Assembly: GCA_023386155.1 (NCBI GenBank)
Contig: JAEWKH010000148.1
Location: 1-64,000 of the forward strand
Reading direction: 5' to 3'
DNA from: Pseudomonadota bacterium
Lineage (GTDB): Bacteria > Pseudomonadota > Alphaproteobacteria > Rhizobiales > Beijerinckiaceae
Length of the DNA: 64,000 nucleotides
In this document: positions 36,568 to 44,977 of the stretch, piece after piece
Layout: every line of letters starts with the position of its first letter
How positions within the stretch are numbered: the first letter of the stretch is position 1
Made by a program: the position numbers and the translations under genes
The notes under the pieces: generated by a model
The model's input: only the letters and a program-made list of their open reading frames with translations
Database searches by the model: none
Told to the model about the DNA's origin: nothing

Positions 36568-37242
36568 ATGGGTTTCTATGCACGCCATATCGGCCCGCGT
36601 CTCGTCAGTTGCCTCTGCGCGATGGAAGGCATCGCGGCCGAGCGCGAGAAGGTCATCCCGCAGGCCAGCGGTCTGGTGCTGGAGATCGGGATCGGGCCGG
36701 GACTGAACCTGCCGCTCTACGATCCGTCTCGCGTCACCCGCGTGATCGGCGTGGATCCCATCGCGGAGTTTCTGGATCTCGGCCGCGAGCGCCGAAGCCG
36801 CTCGCGCGTGCCCCTGGCGATCATCCAGGCGCCGGCCGAGGCGCTGCCGCTGGCCGATGGCATCATCGACACGGCGGTGATCACCTACACCCTGTGCTCG
36901 GTGTCGGATCCGGTCCAGGCCCTGCGGGAGGTGCGCCGCGTGCTGAAACCGAATGGGCACGTGCTGTTCCTGGAGCACGGCCTGTCGAGCGATGCCGGCG
37001 TGGCGGCGTGGCAGCACCGGCTCAACCCGATCTGGCGCTGGCTCGCCGTGGGTTGCAACCTGACGCGACCCGTCCAGAAGCTGCTCGACGAGGCCGGATT
37101 CACGGTCCAGCGCATCGAATCCTATTATCTCGAAGGCGCGCCGCGGCCGTTCGGCTTCCTGTGCCGGGGCATCGCCCAGGCGGCACAGGGGCGGAGCGCC
37201 GGCTCGGCCTCTCGCGGACCGACGGCTTACCGGGCGGCCTGA
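36568..37242 (+). CDS. Class I SAM-dependent methyltransferase
   Basis: A 224-residue methyltransferase of the UbiE/Methyltransf_11 type: motif I LVLEIGIGPGLNLPLYD, the acidic ribose contact VIGVDP, and motif IV ITYTLCSVSDPVQALREVRRVL. C-terminal PFGFLCRGIA is seen in phospholipid or small-molecule methyltransferases of this group. The substrate is unknown. Its 3' end overlaps the convergent DUF1127 gene by 16 bases. Confidence 0.85.
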   Translation: MGFYARHIGPRLVSCLCAMEGIAAEREKVIPQASGLVLEIGIGPGLNLPLYDPSRVTRVIGVDPIAEFLDLGRERRSRSRVPLAIIQAPAEALPLADGIIDTAVITYTLCSVSDPVQALREVRRVLKPNGHVLFLEHGLSSDAGVAAWQHRLNPIWRWLAVGCNLTRPVQKLLDEAGFTVQRIESYYLEGAPRPFGFLCRGIAQAAQGRSAGSASRGPTAYRAA

Positions 37243-37379
37243 CGGGCGACCGCGCGGATGTCGCAGCGGCCGAGGCCGAGTTCGGCCAGTTCCCGGTCGT
37301 TGAGCGCTTCGAGCTCGCGGAAGGTCTGGCGGAAGCGGCGCCAGGAGGCGAGACGGGCGAGGATCATGGACGTGATCAT
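37227..37379 (-). CDS. DUF1127 microprotein
   Basis: A 50-residue Arg-rich protein. WRRFRQTFRELEALNDRELA followed by ELGLGRCDIRAVARQA is the DUF1127 domain, in which ELA.LGL.R.DI is diagnostic. Members bind RNA or act in stress and phosphate or carbon adaptation in Agrobacterium and Rhodobacter (CcaF1). It is the last of three small leftward genes. ATG 37379 is used; a second Met at codon 5 is possible. Confidence 0.85.
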   Translation of the reverse strand: MITSMILARLASWRRFRQTFRELEALNDRELAELGLGRCDIRAVARQAAR

Positions 37380-37415
37380 GGAAATCTCCGTAAGGACTGA
37401 AGCCGGCGTTCCGGA

Positions 37416-37517
37416 TTACCAGTCGAGATTGGGGTGGCGGCGAGCGGCGTCTCGCTGCATCTGGCGGGCGTCTGACAGGATGCTGCGGACGAGGCGGAGG
37501 AAGCTGACGAGGATCAC
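37416..37517 (-). CDS. 33-residue microprotein upstream of DUF1127
   Basis: A GTG-started ORF with Shine-Dalgarno AGGAGACC. The product opens VILVSFLRLVRSILSDAR, an amphipathic helix, and ends RRHPNLDW. It lies 36 bases before the DUF1127 start. I do not recognise it, but its ribosome site and tight packing support a real gene. Confidence 0.5.
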   Translation of the reverse strand: MILVSFLRLVRSILSDARQMQRDAARRHPNLDW

Positions 37518-37552
37518 GGCGGTCTCCTGATGGGGCTTGTGACAGCGGAAGC

Positions 37553-37735
37553 TCAGGCGCGGTCGAGCGTGAGGCCGTAACGCCGGATCCGGGCAATCTC
37601 GCGCTCGGCTCTCCTGCGGTTCGTGTCGGCCACCGCATCGATCACGGCGAGGAGGATGCGCAGGGCCCGCCCGGGATGCCGAATTTCGGCAGGGCTGTCG
37701 GCGGCAATGGGAGCGCTGATCTGCAACGTGCTCAT
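37553..37735 (-). CDS. Small Arg-rich protein, DUF1127-like C-terminus
   Basis: A 60-residue protein beginning MSTLQISAP and ending RREREI-type helix plus RIRRYGLTLDRA (nt 37553-37620), which resembles the tail of DUF1127. It opens the three-gene microprotein cluster. No assigned function. Confidence 0.55.
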   Translation of the reverse strand: MSTLQISAPIAADSPAEIRHPGRALRILLAVIDAVADTNRRRAEREIARIRRYGLTLDRA

Positions 37736-38036
37736 CGGGTCTGTCCTGATCCGGCCCAACGGGGCCTTGTACTTTCGTCTAGTAATGTAGCCCTTATTGT
37801 GCGCCGCAAAAGATAGGTCAGCGAATGTGACATATGCACATACTGCATGTTGAAAAGGTAAATGCTTTGTTGCTATGCATTCAGAGTCTTTTATCGCAGC
37901 AGAATGCGCAGAAGCTGGGCAATCCTCCACCATGGGATCTGCTTCGCCGCTGATGCGCCGCATGAACCTTATCGGCAGGATGGGGATTGTTCAGGCACGA
38001 GGCTGTCTGCCGTCCAAACCATGAGCGAGGCCGAGG

Positions 38037-38702
38037 ATGACGAAGATCCGCGAGGCGCTGGTGAACAGGATGTGGCGCGGCCAGGATCCTTTCCTGAACT
38101 ATCCGGGCCGGCTCTACCGGCAGGACCATCAGGGCTGGGGCTCGAGCCATCCCTACCTGACGGAGGCCGTCGAGGTGCTCCGGCCGTCGGTGGTGATCGA
38201 GGTAGGAGTCTGGAAGGGCGGATCCACCATCTCTCTTGCGTCCAGGATGAAGGAGATGAACCACGACGGGGTCGTGATCGCCGTCGATACCTGGCTCGGG
38301 GCCTGGGATCACTGGAACAACGACGAGTGGTTCGCGCATCTGAATTTCATCAACGGCTTTCCCGCGCTCTATCACACCTTCGCGGCCAACATCGTCGGGG
38401 AGGGTCTGCAGGATTACGTGCTGCCTCTGCCGCTCGACTCGGTGAATGCGGCCCATGTCCTGCGGCACTTCGATGTGCGGGCCGATGTGGTGCACATCGA
38501 TGGCGGCCACGACTTTCCCGCCGTCACGTCCGATCTGCGCGAGTGGTGGCCGATGCTCCGCCCGGGTGGCGTGCTCATCGGCGACGATTATCCGCACTGG
38601 CCCGGCGTGAAGAAGGCCTTCGACGACTTCTTCGCCGCCGAAGGCAGGGTTCCTTTCGAGTTCGATCCGCCGAAATGCAGGATCTTCAAGCCGCCGGCCT
38701 GA
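38037..38702 (+). CDS. CmcI-like class I SAM methyltransferase (Methyltransf_24)
   Basis: A 221-residue protein. VVIEVGVWKGGSTISLASRM is motif I, VIAVDTWLGAWDHW carries the acidic ribose ligand, and VVHIDGGHDFPAVTSDL and GGVLIGDDY are typical of the CmcI/Methyltransf_24 group. The substrate is unknown; relatives act on sugars, antibiotics or glycans. It is convergent with the cupin gene. Confidence 0.82.
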   Translation: MTKIREALVNRMWRGQDPFLNYPGRLYRQDHQGWGSSHPYLTEAVEVLRPSVVIEVGVWKGGSTISLASRMKEMNHDGVVIAVDTWLGAWDHWNNDEWFAHLNFINGFPALYHTFAANIVGEGLQDYVLPLPLDSVNAAHVLRHFDVRADVVHIDGGHDFPAVTSDLREWWPMLRPGGVLIGDDYPHWPGVKKAFDDFFAAEGRVPFEFDPPKCRIFKPPA

Positions 38703-38706
38703 GCGC

Positions 38707-39186
38707 CTATTGCGATTTGCGCGGATCGTCCGCCGGATTCACATAGGAGATGGCCCATGGGCCCCGTGTGCTCAGCTGCACGACGGTTTCCTTGTCGATC
38801 TGCACGTAATGCTGCGTCCCCGGCGGCATGGCGATGACGCCGCCGGCCGTGAGGGCTTTCGTCTTTGCGGGATCGACGGTGGCGCCCATGCCGATGCTGA
38901 ATTCGCCGCTGATGACCGTGACCACCTCGTCGGTCGGGTGGGTGTGCGCCGGGATCTTGTAGTTTGCCGGGAATTTCAGCCGCATCACGAAGATGCCGTC
39001 CTTCGACGGATCTCCATAGAGAAGCGCCATCTGGGCCCCCTTGGGAAGGGACGGTGGCCCGTCCTTCCAGGTCATGTCACCCGGATTGGCCATGACGTGC
39101 TGATGAGGCTGTTGCGCAAAGGCCGGTGAGAGGAGGGAAAGAAGGGCCGCCGTGCAAATGGCAGCTCGAGGGAAGAATGACTGCAT
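38707..39186 (-). CDS. Exported cupin protein
   Basis: A 159-residue single-domain cupin. The signal peptide ends SPAFAQQ. Cupin motif 1 is PAHTHPTDEVVTVISGEFSIG and motif 2 is AMPPGTQHYVQ, giving a His/Glu metal site. Such exported cupins have no settled substrate. The start behind GGGAGATTGCG is chosen over an upstream extension of 30 codons. Confidence 0.85.
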   Translation of the reverse strand: MQSFFPRAAICTAALLSLLSPAFAQQPHQHVMANPGDMTWKDGPPSLPKGAQMALLYGDPSKDGIFVMRLKFPANYKIPAHTHPTDEVVTVISGEFSIGMGATVDPAKTKALTAGGVIAMPPGTQHYVQIDKETVVQLSTRGPWAISYVNPADDPRKSQ

Positions 39187-39505
39187 CGCAATCTCCCGGA
39201 ATGGGTGATGTGGCGGACGCAAACAGAGGCGACCAGGATCGATCGCCTGCCGCAGGATAGAGGCTCTGCCCTTCATCCTGGCTTGTCAAGAAATGACGGG
39301 CCAGGGCCGACGCATCGAAGGGGCCCTCACGGTTCGTTACGCAGGGGCTCGGGCCTGACCGCGAACGCCCGAAGCCGGGGCTGTTTCCACATCGACGAGG
39401 CGCCAGCTTCAGGATTGAGCAACCAATTCGTTCCAAAAGTGGAAACCGCACTTGGGTCCGATGCCATCGGGTCTTGCAACGATTCACACGAGACGGGCGA
39501 TCCGG
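39187..39505. other. Intergenic region with partial family A repeat
   Basis: A partial family A repeat lies at about 39431-39466 (TTCCAAAAGTGG ... TTGGGTCCGATGCC). Otherwise nothing is recognised. Confidence 0.4.
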
Positions 39506-40282
39506 ATGTCGACCTGGCGAGACGAGAAGAACCAGAAGGCCCGCGCCCGGCTCGAGAAGCGTCTCACGGCGCTGTTCCCGGCCTGTGCCCTGTCCCATGC
39601 GCTCCGGCAGCCGCTGATCCCGCCGACCCAGCGCCGCGCCGTGGAATCCTACTGGCGGCATCGCCCGCTCCTGGCCGACCGGCTCGCGCGGGCGCTCGCG
39701 GCGAGGAGCGGACAACCGGCGGAATGGCGGTGGCGTCTCGGCTCCGACAAGGAGTCCGGTCTGCCCCTATCTTTCAGGACGCCGCCTGCACCCTACCGGG
39801 AGGTGGCCTTCACCCGTGGCCCGGGGCATTGCTGCGTCTGCGGGCAGCCTGTGTACCGGCTGGGATGGCATTGCGACCTCTGGGACGACGGCAAGCCGAA
39901 CAGGAATGCCACGTGGCATGCCGCATGCGTCGTGGCCTGGCAGCTCTGGACGGCCCCGCCCGATCACCTCAGGATCCTGAAGCTGCGCCAGCAGCGGCGC
40001 TGCGCCACGACCGGGCGCCGCCTGCTCAGGACCGCGGAGGTCGATCACCGCGTTCCGCTCTTCGCCGTCTGGTCCGAGCATCGCTCCCGGCCCTGGCCCG
40101 AGCTGCTCGCCTTCTGGGGCGCTCCCAACCTTCAGGTGATCAACAGGAATGCCCACCTGGAGAAATGCGCCGAGGAAGCCGCCGACCGGGCCAAACGCCG
40201 GATTCTCGCAAGCGACACGGCCCTGAAAGAAGAGTTCGCCGTGCCCCTTGCGGATCGCATTTCGATCCCCATATCAGGCTGA
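39506..40282 (+). CDS. HNH-like zinc-binding protein
   Basis: A 258-residue basic protein. The middle holds a zinc-knuckle pair, CCVCGQPV and WHAACVVAW, followed by RRCATTGRRLLRTAEVDHRVPLFAVW and then APNLQVINRNAHLEKCAEEA. The second Cys, the DHRVPL and the N-x-x-x-N-x-x-H-L-x-K-C series resemble an HNH nuclease core. The start at 39506 gives a compact N-terminus. No restriction or phage genes are adjacent, so a nuclease role is inference from motif only. Confidence 0.6.
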   Translation: MSTWRDEKNQKARARLEKRLTALFPACALSHALRQPLIPPTQRRAVESYWRHRPLLADRLARALAARSGQPAEWRWRLGSDKESGLPLSFRTPPAPYREVAFTRGPGHCCVCGQPVYRLGWHCDLWDDGKPNRNATWHAACVVAWQLWTAPPDHLRILKLRQQRRCATTGRRLLRTAEVDHRVPLFAVWSEHRSRPWPELLAFWGAPNLQVINRNAHLEKCAEEAADRAKRRILASDTALKEEFAVPLADRISIPISG

Positions 40283-40586
40283 CCCAGCGGACATCGATGT
40301 GGACTTCGACAGCGGCGGGCGTCACCGCCAGCGTCGATGGGACCATGCCAGGACGGATGTACTCCGGCATGGTCTGTTCCTGCGCCTGCCTGACGATGCA
40401 GGCGCCCGACTGGACCCTATCAGCCCAGGCCCGTAGCAGGCGCGGCAGGAGATGCGAAGGCATCCCGCCCGTTCGCCCCGGAGCCTGGGCTTTTTCACGT
40501 CCGGCCCTGGGATTGCTACGGGTGACAGCCACTGCCGGCAGCGCAATACTGCTGGGCCATCATCACCACGGAGCGTCGGTACGATC
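40283..40586. other. Intergenic region, nothing recognised
   Basis: 304 bases without a supportable gene or signal. Confidence 0.3.
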
Positions 40587-41480
40587 ATGAATTCCCCGAA
40601 ACAGGTTCGCTCTGTCCTCGTCACCGGCGCGGGAGGCAATCTCGGCCAGAAGCTGATCGCTCATCTGCTGGCCCAGGACTGGTGCGAGCGGATCGTCGCG
40701 CTCGACCGCGCGACCCCGGCATCGGCGCCAGCGACGGATCGGGTGCAATGGGTCGAGGGCAATCTTGCCGATCCCTCCGACAGGCGATGGCACGGGGCCC
40801 TGTCCGGGGTCGATGCCGCGGTGCATTTCGCGGCCCAGAACCCCTATCCCGACGCGCCCTGGAGCGATGCCTGCGCGTCCTTCGACATGACCCTGGCCCT
40901 GCTCGGGGCCGCTGGCCGGGTGGGCGTGCGGCGGATCGTATTCGCCTCCTCCAACCATGTGATGGGTCAATACAAGGACCCGCCGCTGGCCGACGGGCTG
41001 GCGTCTGGCGCCCTGACGACATCGCTGCCGCCGGGGCCGGGAACACGCTGGTTCAACGGCACGGAAATGCTCCAGGGCTTCGCCTATGCGGCTTCCAAGC
41101 TGATGGGCGAGCGCGCTTGCCTCGCCGAGGCGCAAAGATCGGACGGCGCGCTGACCGCCGTCTGCGTCCGGATCGGCTGGTGCCAGCCGGGGGAGAACAG
41201 GCCGGAGACGATCAACACGTCAGGGCTGCCCGGTGAAGAGGTGAATGCCGGCCCGGATACGGAGCGCGACCTGCGGTGGTTCCGCAACATGTGGCTCTCG
41301 AACCGGGACTTTGCGTCCGTCATGGAACGGGCGCTCCTCGCCGACCCGCAAGCGTGGCCGCATCCGGGCATCGTGGTCAACGGCATGTCGGCAAACCGGA
41401 ACATGCCCTGGGACATCGAGACCACCCGGCTGCTCATCGGATACGAGCCGCGGGACGACATCTGGGACCATGTCGCCTGA
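40587..41480 (+). CDS. NAD-dependent epimerase/dehydratase-family oxidoreductase
   Basis: A 297-residue short-chain dehydrogenase of the extended type. VLVTGAGGNLGQKLIAHLL binds the dinucleotide; the catalytic pair is in YAASKLMGE, with SSN upstream. It resembles uronate dehydrogenase (AVHFAAQNPYPDAPW, VRIGWCQPG) more than a UDP-sugar epimerase. No uronate pathway genes are adjacent, so the substrate stays open. Confidence 0.85.
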   Translation: MNSPKQVRSVLVTGAGGNLGQKLIAHLLAQDWCERIVALDRATPASAPATDRVQWVEGNLADPSDRRWHGALSGVDAAVHFAAQNPYPDAPWSDACASFDMTLALLGAAGRVGVRRIVFASSNHVMGQYKDPPLADGLASGALTTSLPPGPGTRWFNGTEMLQGFAYAASKLMGERACLAEAQRSDGALTAVCVRIGWCQPGENRPETINTSGLPGEEVNAGPDTERDLRWFRNMWLSNRDFASVMERALLADPQAWPHPGIVVNGMSANRNMPWDIETTRLLIGYEPRDDIWDHVA

Positions 41481-41642
41481 GCCTGCGTGCGGGAACCGAG
41501 GCCAAGATCCGGCCGGGATCCGGGCACGGGCAACCAAGCATGCAATCGTTGCCATCGGGTGAAGAGATCGAGCCCTCGAGAGCATGCCAGCCCCACGCGC
41601 CGGGCATTTGTGGCGCAGGCCCGGCCTGAGTTATGCAACATC

Positions 41643-42539
41643 ATGGCCCTGCGCGATTTCTCCCTGATGATTCTGGTCTGCCTCCTGTGGGCGGCCCACA
41701 CGGTGGTGAGCAAGATCGTCGTCACGGACATGGCGATCCCGCCCCTGTTCTACGCGGCCATCCGCTATGGCATCGTCGCCATGCTGGCGCTGCCCTGGCT
41801 CCTGCCGATGCCGCGTCCGACCTGGCGTATCCTTCTGGTCGGGTTCCTGATGGGCGGGGGCGGCTTTGCCCTGTTCTTCTTGGGCATCAGGACGGCGAGC
41901 CCGTCGAGCGCTGCCATCGTCTCGCAGCTCGGCCTGCCGATCACCACGCTCCTGTCGGTCGCTCTGCTCGGGGAGAAAGTCTACTGGAAGCGGGGGCTGG
42001 GCATCGCGCTGACATTCATCGGCGGCGTCCTGGTGATGTGGGATCCCGCCGGCGGCTTTCCCGTTTCCGGCGGGCTTGCCCTCATCCTGGGATCCGCCGC
42101 GGCGGGCTCGCTGGCGGCCGTGCTGATGAAGCAGATGGAGGGCGTGAAGCCGCTCAGGTTCCAGGCCTGGATCGGCATCGCATCCGTCATGCCTCTGACC
42201 TTCCTTTCGGCCGGCCTCGAAACCGGTCAGTTCTCCAAGGCGATGGAGGCCGGGTGGGCCTTCCTGGCGGCCCTCCTGTTCTCCGCCCTGATCGTGTCCC
42301 TTGTGGCCCACACGATCTATTACGGGCTCATCGGGAAATATCCCGCCAACCTGATCGCGCCGCTCACCATCATGAACCCGCTGATGACCGTGGCCCTCGG
42401 GCTTCTCATCACGGGCGACCATTTCGACCTCCGGATGGCGATCGGCACGGGCATTGCGCTCTGCGGGGTTCTCATCATCACCCTGCGGCGCAACCACGTC
42501 ATGCCCCTGGCCGCCCTCGTTTGGGATCGCCAGCGGTAG
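41643..42539 (+). CDS. DMT-superfamily (EamA) transporter
   Basis: A 298-residue membrane protein with ten helices in two EamA halves. The second half includes SLVAHTIYYGLIGKYPANLI and APLTIMNPLMTVALGLL. These are usually exporters of amino acids or other metabolites. The neighbouring ornithine cyclodeaminase homologue is convergent. Confidence 0.88.
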   Translation: MALRDFSLMILVCLLWAAHTVVSKIVVTDMAIPPLFYAAIRYGIVAMLALPWLLPMPRPTWRILLVGFLMGGGGFALFFLGIRTASPSSAAIVSQLGLPITTLLSVALLGEKVYWKRGLGIALTFIGGVLVMWDPAGGFPVSGGLALILGSAAAGSLAAVLMKQMEGVKPLRFQAWIGIASVMPLTFLSAGLETGQFSKAMEAGWAFLAALLFSALIVSLVAHTIYYGLIGKYPANLIAPLTIMNPLMTVALGLLITGDHFDLRMAIGTGIALCGVLIITLRRNHVMPLAALVWDRQR

Positions 42540-42546
42540 GAATGGC

Positions 42547-43545
42547 TCAATCGAGCGAAGCCTCGACGCCAAGGCCGCGGGCCTTCGCCTCGCGCCAGCA
42601 ATGGCTCGCGCAGGCGAGGTCCTGAGCGGCGATGCCGAGCGAGCGGTAGAGCGTGATGTCATCGGCCGATGCACGCCCCGCCGCCCGGCCGGCGAGGACC
42701 TCGCCGATCTCGGCCAGCACGTGCTCGCGCCGAATGCGGCCGCTCTCGAGGGCGCGGATGACCTCGCCCGCCTGTGCGAAGGTGGAGGGGCGGTAATCGA
42801 CATAGATCCTGGAGCGCGCCACCATCTCCTCGTCGATCTCGCGCTTCGAGGGGATCGAGGCGCCGACCACGTTCAGGTGGGTGCCCGGCGCCACCCATTC
42901 GCCCATCAGGACCGGCTCGGCCGAGGACGTGACCGTGCAGACGAGATCGGCGCCCTCGACGGCGGTGCGGACATCATCGAAGACGCGGGTCGCGAGGCCG
43001 GGATGGCGCTCTGCCGCATGGGCCGCGAAGGCTTCCGCTTTCTCCCGCCTGCGCCCGGCCACCCGCATTTCCCGGATCGAAGGCCGTGCGCAGAGCATGG
43101 CCTCCAGATGGTGTTCGGCCTGCTCGCCCGCTCCGATCATCGCGAGGGTCGCGCAATCCGGCCGCGCGAGCGCCCGTGTCGCCACCGCGCTGGCGGCGGC
43201 CGTGCGCAGGGCCGTCAGGAGTCCGGCATTCATCATGGCGATGGCCGAGCCGTGTTCGGGCTCGAACAGGACGATCGCTCCCTGGTGGGACGAGTATCCG
43301 GCATCGGGGTTGCCGGGAAACAGGCTGACCAGCTTCACGCCGAAGCAGGCCTCGATCTGTCCATTGCCGGGCATGAGCGCGCCCGGCATGACGCCCATCA
43401 TGTTGGGCGCGCCGACATCCACCGCCGATCGCAGCGGAAGGTTGGCGGCGCCGGCCGAGACGGCGATCATCGCTCTCTCGACGATCTCGATGGCGTCTGA
43501 CATCGGCAGGAGCGAACGGATTTCCTTGTCGGAGAGGACGATCAT
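42547..43545 (-). CDS. Ornithine cyclodeaminase / mu-crystallin family protein
   Basis: A 332-residue NAD(P)-binding enzyme: AMIGAGEQAEHHLEAM is the Rossmann motif, and GVKLVSLFPGNPDAGYSSHQG and ALRTAAASAVATRALA are family landmarks. Members include ornithine cyclodeaminase, alanine dehydrogenase and imine reductases; the substrate cannot be told here. It is followed upstream by decayed genes. Confidence 0.88.
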   Translation of the reverse strand: MIVLSDKEIRSLLPMSDAIEIVERAMIAVSAGAANLPLRSAVDVGAPNMMGVMPGALMPGNGQIEACFGVKLVSLFPGNPDAGYSSHQGAIVLFEPEHGSAIAMMNAGLLTALRTAAASAVATRALARPDCATLAMIGAGEQAEHHLEAMLCARPSIREMRVAGRRREKAEAFAAHAAERHPGLATRVFDDVRTAVEGADLVCTVTSSAEPVLMGEWVAPGTHLNVVGASIPSKREIDEEMVARSRIYVDYRPSTFAQAGEVIRALESGRIRREHVLAEIGEVLAGRAAGRASADDITLYRSLGIAAQDLACASHCWREAKARGLGVEASLD

Positions 43546-43554
43546 GGTCTTGGC

Positions 43555-44016
43555 TCACAGATAGTAGTTCGAGATTTTGTAGCCGCGAACGTCCTGAATC
43601 TCCACATCCATATCGTAGACGTCGCGGATGACCTCGCATGTCATGATCTCGGCCGGGGTGCCGTGGCGGAGGACCGCGCCGTCGCGCATGGCGACGAGAT
43701 AATCCGAGTAGCAGGACGCGAAGTTGATGTCGTGGTTCTCGTTGGGCGTGAAGGTCATCCGCCCGCCGAGATTGCCCTCGCGCGCTCCCGCGATCCCGCT
43801 CAGGACCTCGTCCTCGCCGCGGCCGAACCCGCGACCCTAGAGCTGGAGGCCCAGCATGCGGTGGATGATCGGGGCGCTCGTGTAGAACGACCCCTGCGCC
43901 GAGTTGCCGAAATACTGATGCTGCTGGAGCGTTCCGTCCGCCGTGACCGAGGTCGTCCAGCTGTCGGACACCTTCCGCGTGATGATGTTGATGACGCCGC
44001 CCATGGCGTCGGAGCC
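43555..44016 (-). pseudogene. Decayed TonB receptor fused to the C-terminus of a siderophore ABC ATPase
   Basis: Reading leftward from 44016: GSDAMGGVINIITRKVSDSW is the plug region of a TonB-dependent siderophore receptor. It runs to SAPIIHRMLGLQL, hits a TAG at 43837-43839 where relatives have Trp (GRGF follows), and continues in frame through LTFTP-like MTFTPNENHDI. At HDI (about 43726-43734) the frame passes directly into NFASCYSDYLVAMRDGAVL, the tail of a FepC/FecE-type ATPase, and ends DVRGYKISNYYL. The receptor lacks its N-terminus and barrel and the ATPase lacks its nucleotide site. Neither can work. Confidence 0.8.
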
Positions 44017-44300
44017 CTAGGTGTTCAGTCCCGGCATTTTATGGAACGGATTGAACTTGAAGCGTTTTGGCTCGGCTGTCAGATCTTGCAGATGTACTCG
44101 TAAGGTGTGAGGCCCTTCAGGGTCTTCAGGTGCCGGCCGAAGTTGTAGGCTGAGACGAAGTCATCGAGGTGCTGCCACAGCTGATCATGACTATCGGAGG
44201 GATAGCGTTTGACCATTGCGCCCTTGATGGTGCGGTTCATCCTCTCGACCTGCCCATTCGTCCAGGGATGATTGATCTTGGTGAAGCGGTATCAAACCCC
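44017..44300 (-). mobile_element. 3' remnant of an IS481-family transposase
   Basis: Reading leftward, FTKINHPWTNGQVERMNRTI, KGAMVKRYPSDSHDQ, NFGRHLKTLKGLTPYEYICKI is the C-terminal third of an IS481-type DDE transposase. A one-base loss near 44080 gives a TGA where TGG (Trp) is expected; the shifted frame then restores the ending to MPGLNT and a stop in CCTAGG at 44016-44021. CTAG is the known target of IS481, so this is the element end inserted in the receptor gene. The 5' part is gone. Confidence 0.8.
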
Positions 44301-44362
44301 GGGATCAAACACCTCTAAGGTTCCGGACTTTCAACAGCCTCATCATGTCCGTTTGAAGCGGC

Positions 44363-44422
44363 GAAAAGAAAGAGCGCTCCGGGATGAGCCGGAGCGCCAA
44401 GGTGGGGGAGGACCGCGAGGAT
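44363..44422 (-). ncRNA. Putative CRP-controlled small RNA 1
   Basis: No ORF explains this leftward unit: a CRP-type palindrome at 44455-44470, TAGGAT (a -10 candidate) at 44429-44434, then about 60 transcribed bases ending in a terminator. The terminator has a perfect nine-base stem GCGCTCCGG / CCGGAGCGC at 44374-44397, followed on the minus strand by TCTTTCTTTT. Ahead of the stem is GGTCCTCCCCCACC, which could pair with Shine-Dalgarno sequences. The 5' end is predicted, not measured. Confidence 0.45.
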
Positions 44423-44454
44423 GAATTGATCCTAGCGCCTCCGTCGCTGCGCGC

Positions 44455-44470
44455 TGTGAGCCAGTTCACA
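44455..44470. promoter_or_regulatory. CRP-type site 1 (sRNA 1)
   Basis: TGTGAGCCAGTTCACA, a perfect TGTGA-N6-TCACA. On the minus strand TAGGAT begins 36 bases from the site start. Confidence 0.75.
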
Positions 44471-44508
44471 CGAAGCGCCTTCGATGCCGATGAACGAAGG
44501 ACGCGTTG

Positions 44509-44524
44509 TGTGACTTGCATCTCA
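44509..44524. promoter_or_regulatory. CRP-type site 2 (44574 gene)
   Basis: TGTGACTTGCATCTCA, one mismatch. TACCAT begins 37 bases from the site start (44546-44551); the ATG is 50 bases after the site. Confidence 0.6.
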
Positions 44525-44573
44525 GAGCGGCCCGCTGCTTCCAGGTACCATCAGGGGAACTCAGGAGGTCGGC

Positions 44574-44744
44574 ATGTGGGTCATCTCTCATATCGTGTTC
44601 GCCTATCTGCATTTCGTTCCAGGCGGCAACGGCGGCTGGACGCAAGGAAGCGACTATCCCCGGTTCTCGACGGAAGAGCGTCACGGGATCGCCATTCCGT
44701 TCGAAGGCTACTGGCGGCGCGTCAGCGAAGAGATGGCGGGCTGA
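44574..44744 (+). CDS. Small protein of the CRP-site cluster
   Basis: A 56-residue ORF behind CAGGAGG. The product opens MWVISHIVFAYLHFVPGGNG and ends GYWRRVSEEMAG. I know no family. The predicted leader is only about 16 bases, as for the other small genes of this cluster. Support comes from the strong ribosome site and the promoter layout shared with neighbours. Confidence 0.6.
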   Translation: MWVISHIVFAYLHFVPGGNGGWTQGSDYPRFSTEERHGIAIPFEGYWRRVSEEMAG

Positions 44745-44977
44745 TCGATTCAGTCGCGCAGAGGCGGGCGATGTCCGAGGATTCAGGCTGGACATCGTGC
44801 AGGATCGGTCCCGATCCTGATCGGGCTGTAGCGGCCCGCTGAAATTGCCTTGGAATGGCGTTCCACACAATCCGACGAGCGCTCCGATGCGCCTGACAGG
44901 ATCATCACTTGATGTCGATGAAGTCCGAGTGAGGGACCTGATGGTTCAGGCCCTGCAAGTCTTTCAGTAACGATGCG

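Noticed and set aside
37826..37845. TGTGACATATGCACA, resembling a CRP site
   Set aside because: The half-sites are one base too close, and no -10 candidate at the standard distance leads into a gene.
44305..44520. 71-codon minus-strand frame across sRNA 1
   Set aside because: Its start lies upstream of the predicted promoter and it reads through the terminator stem.
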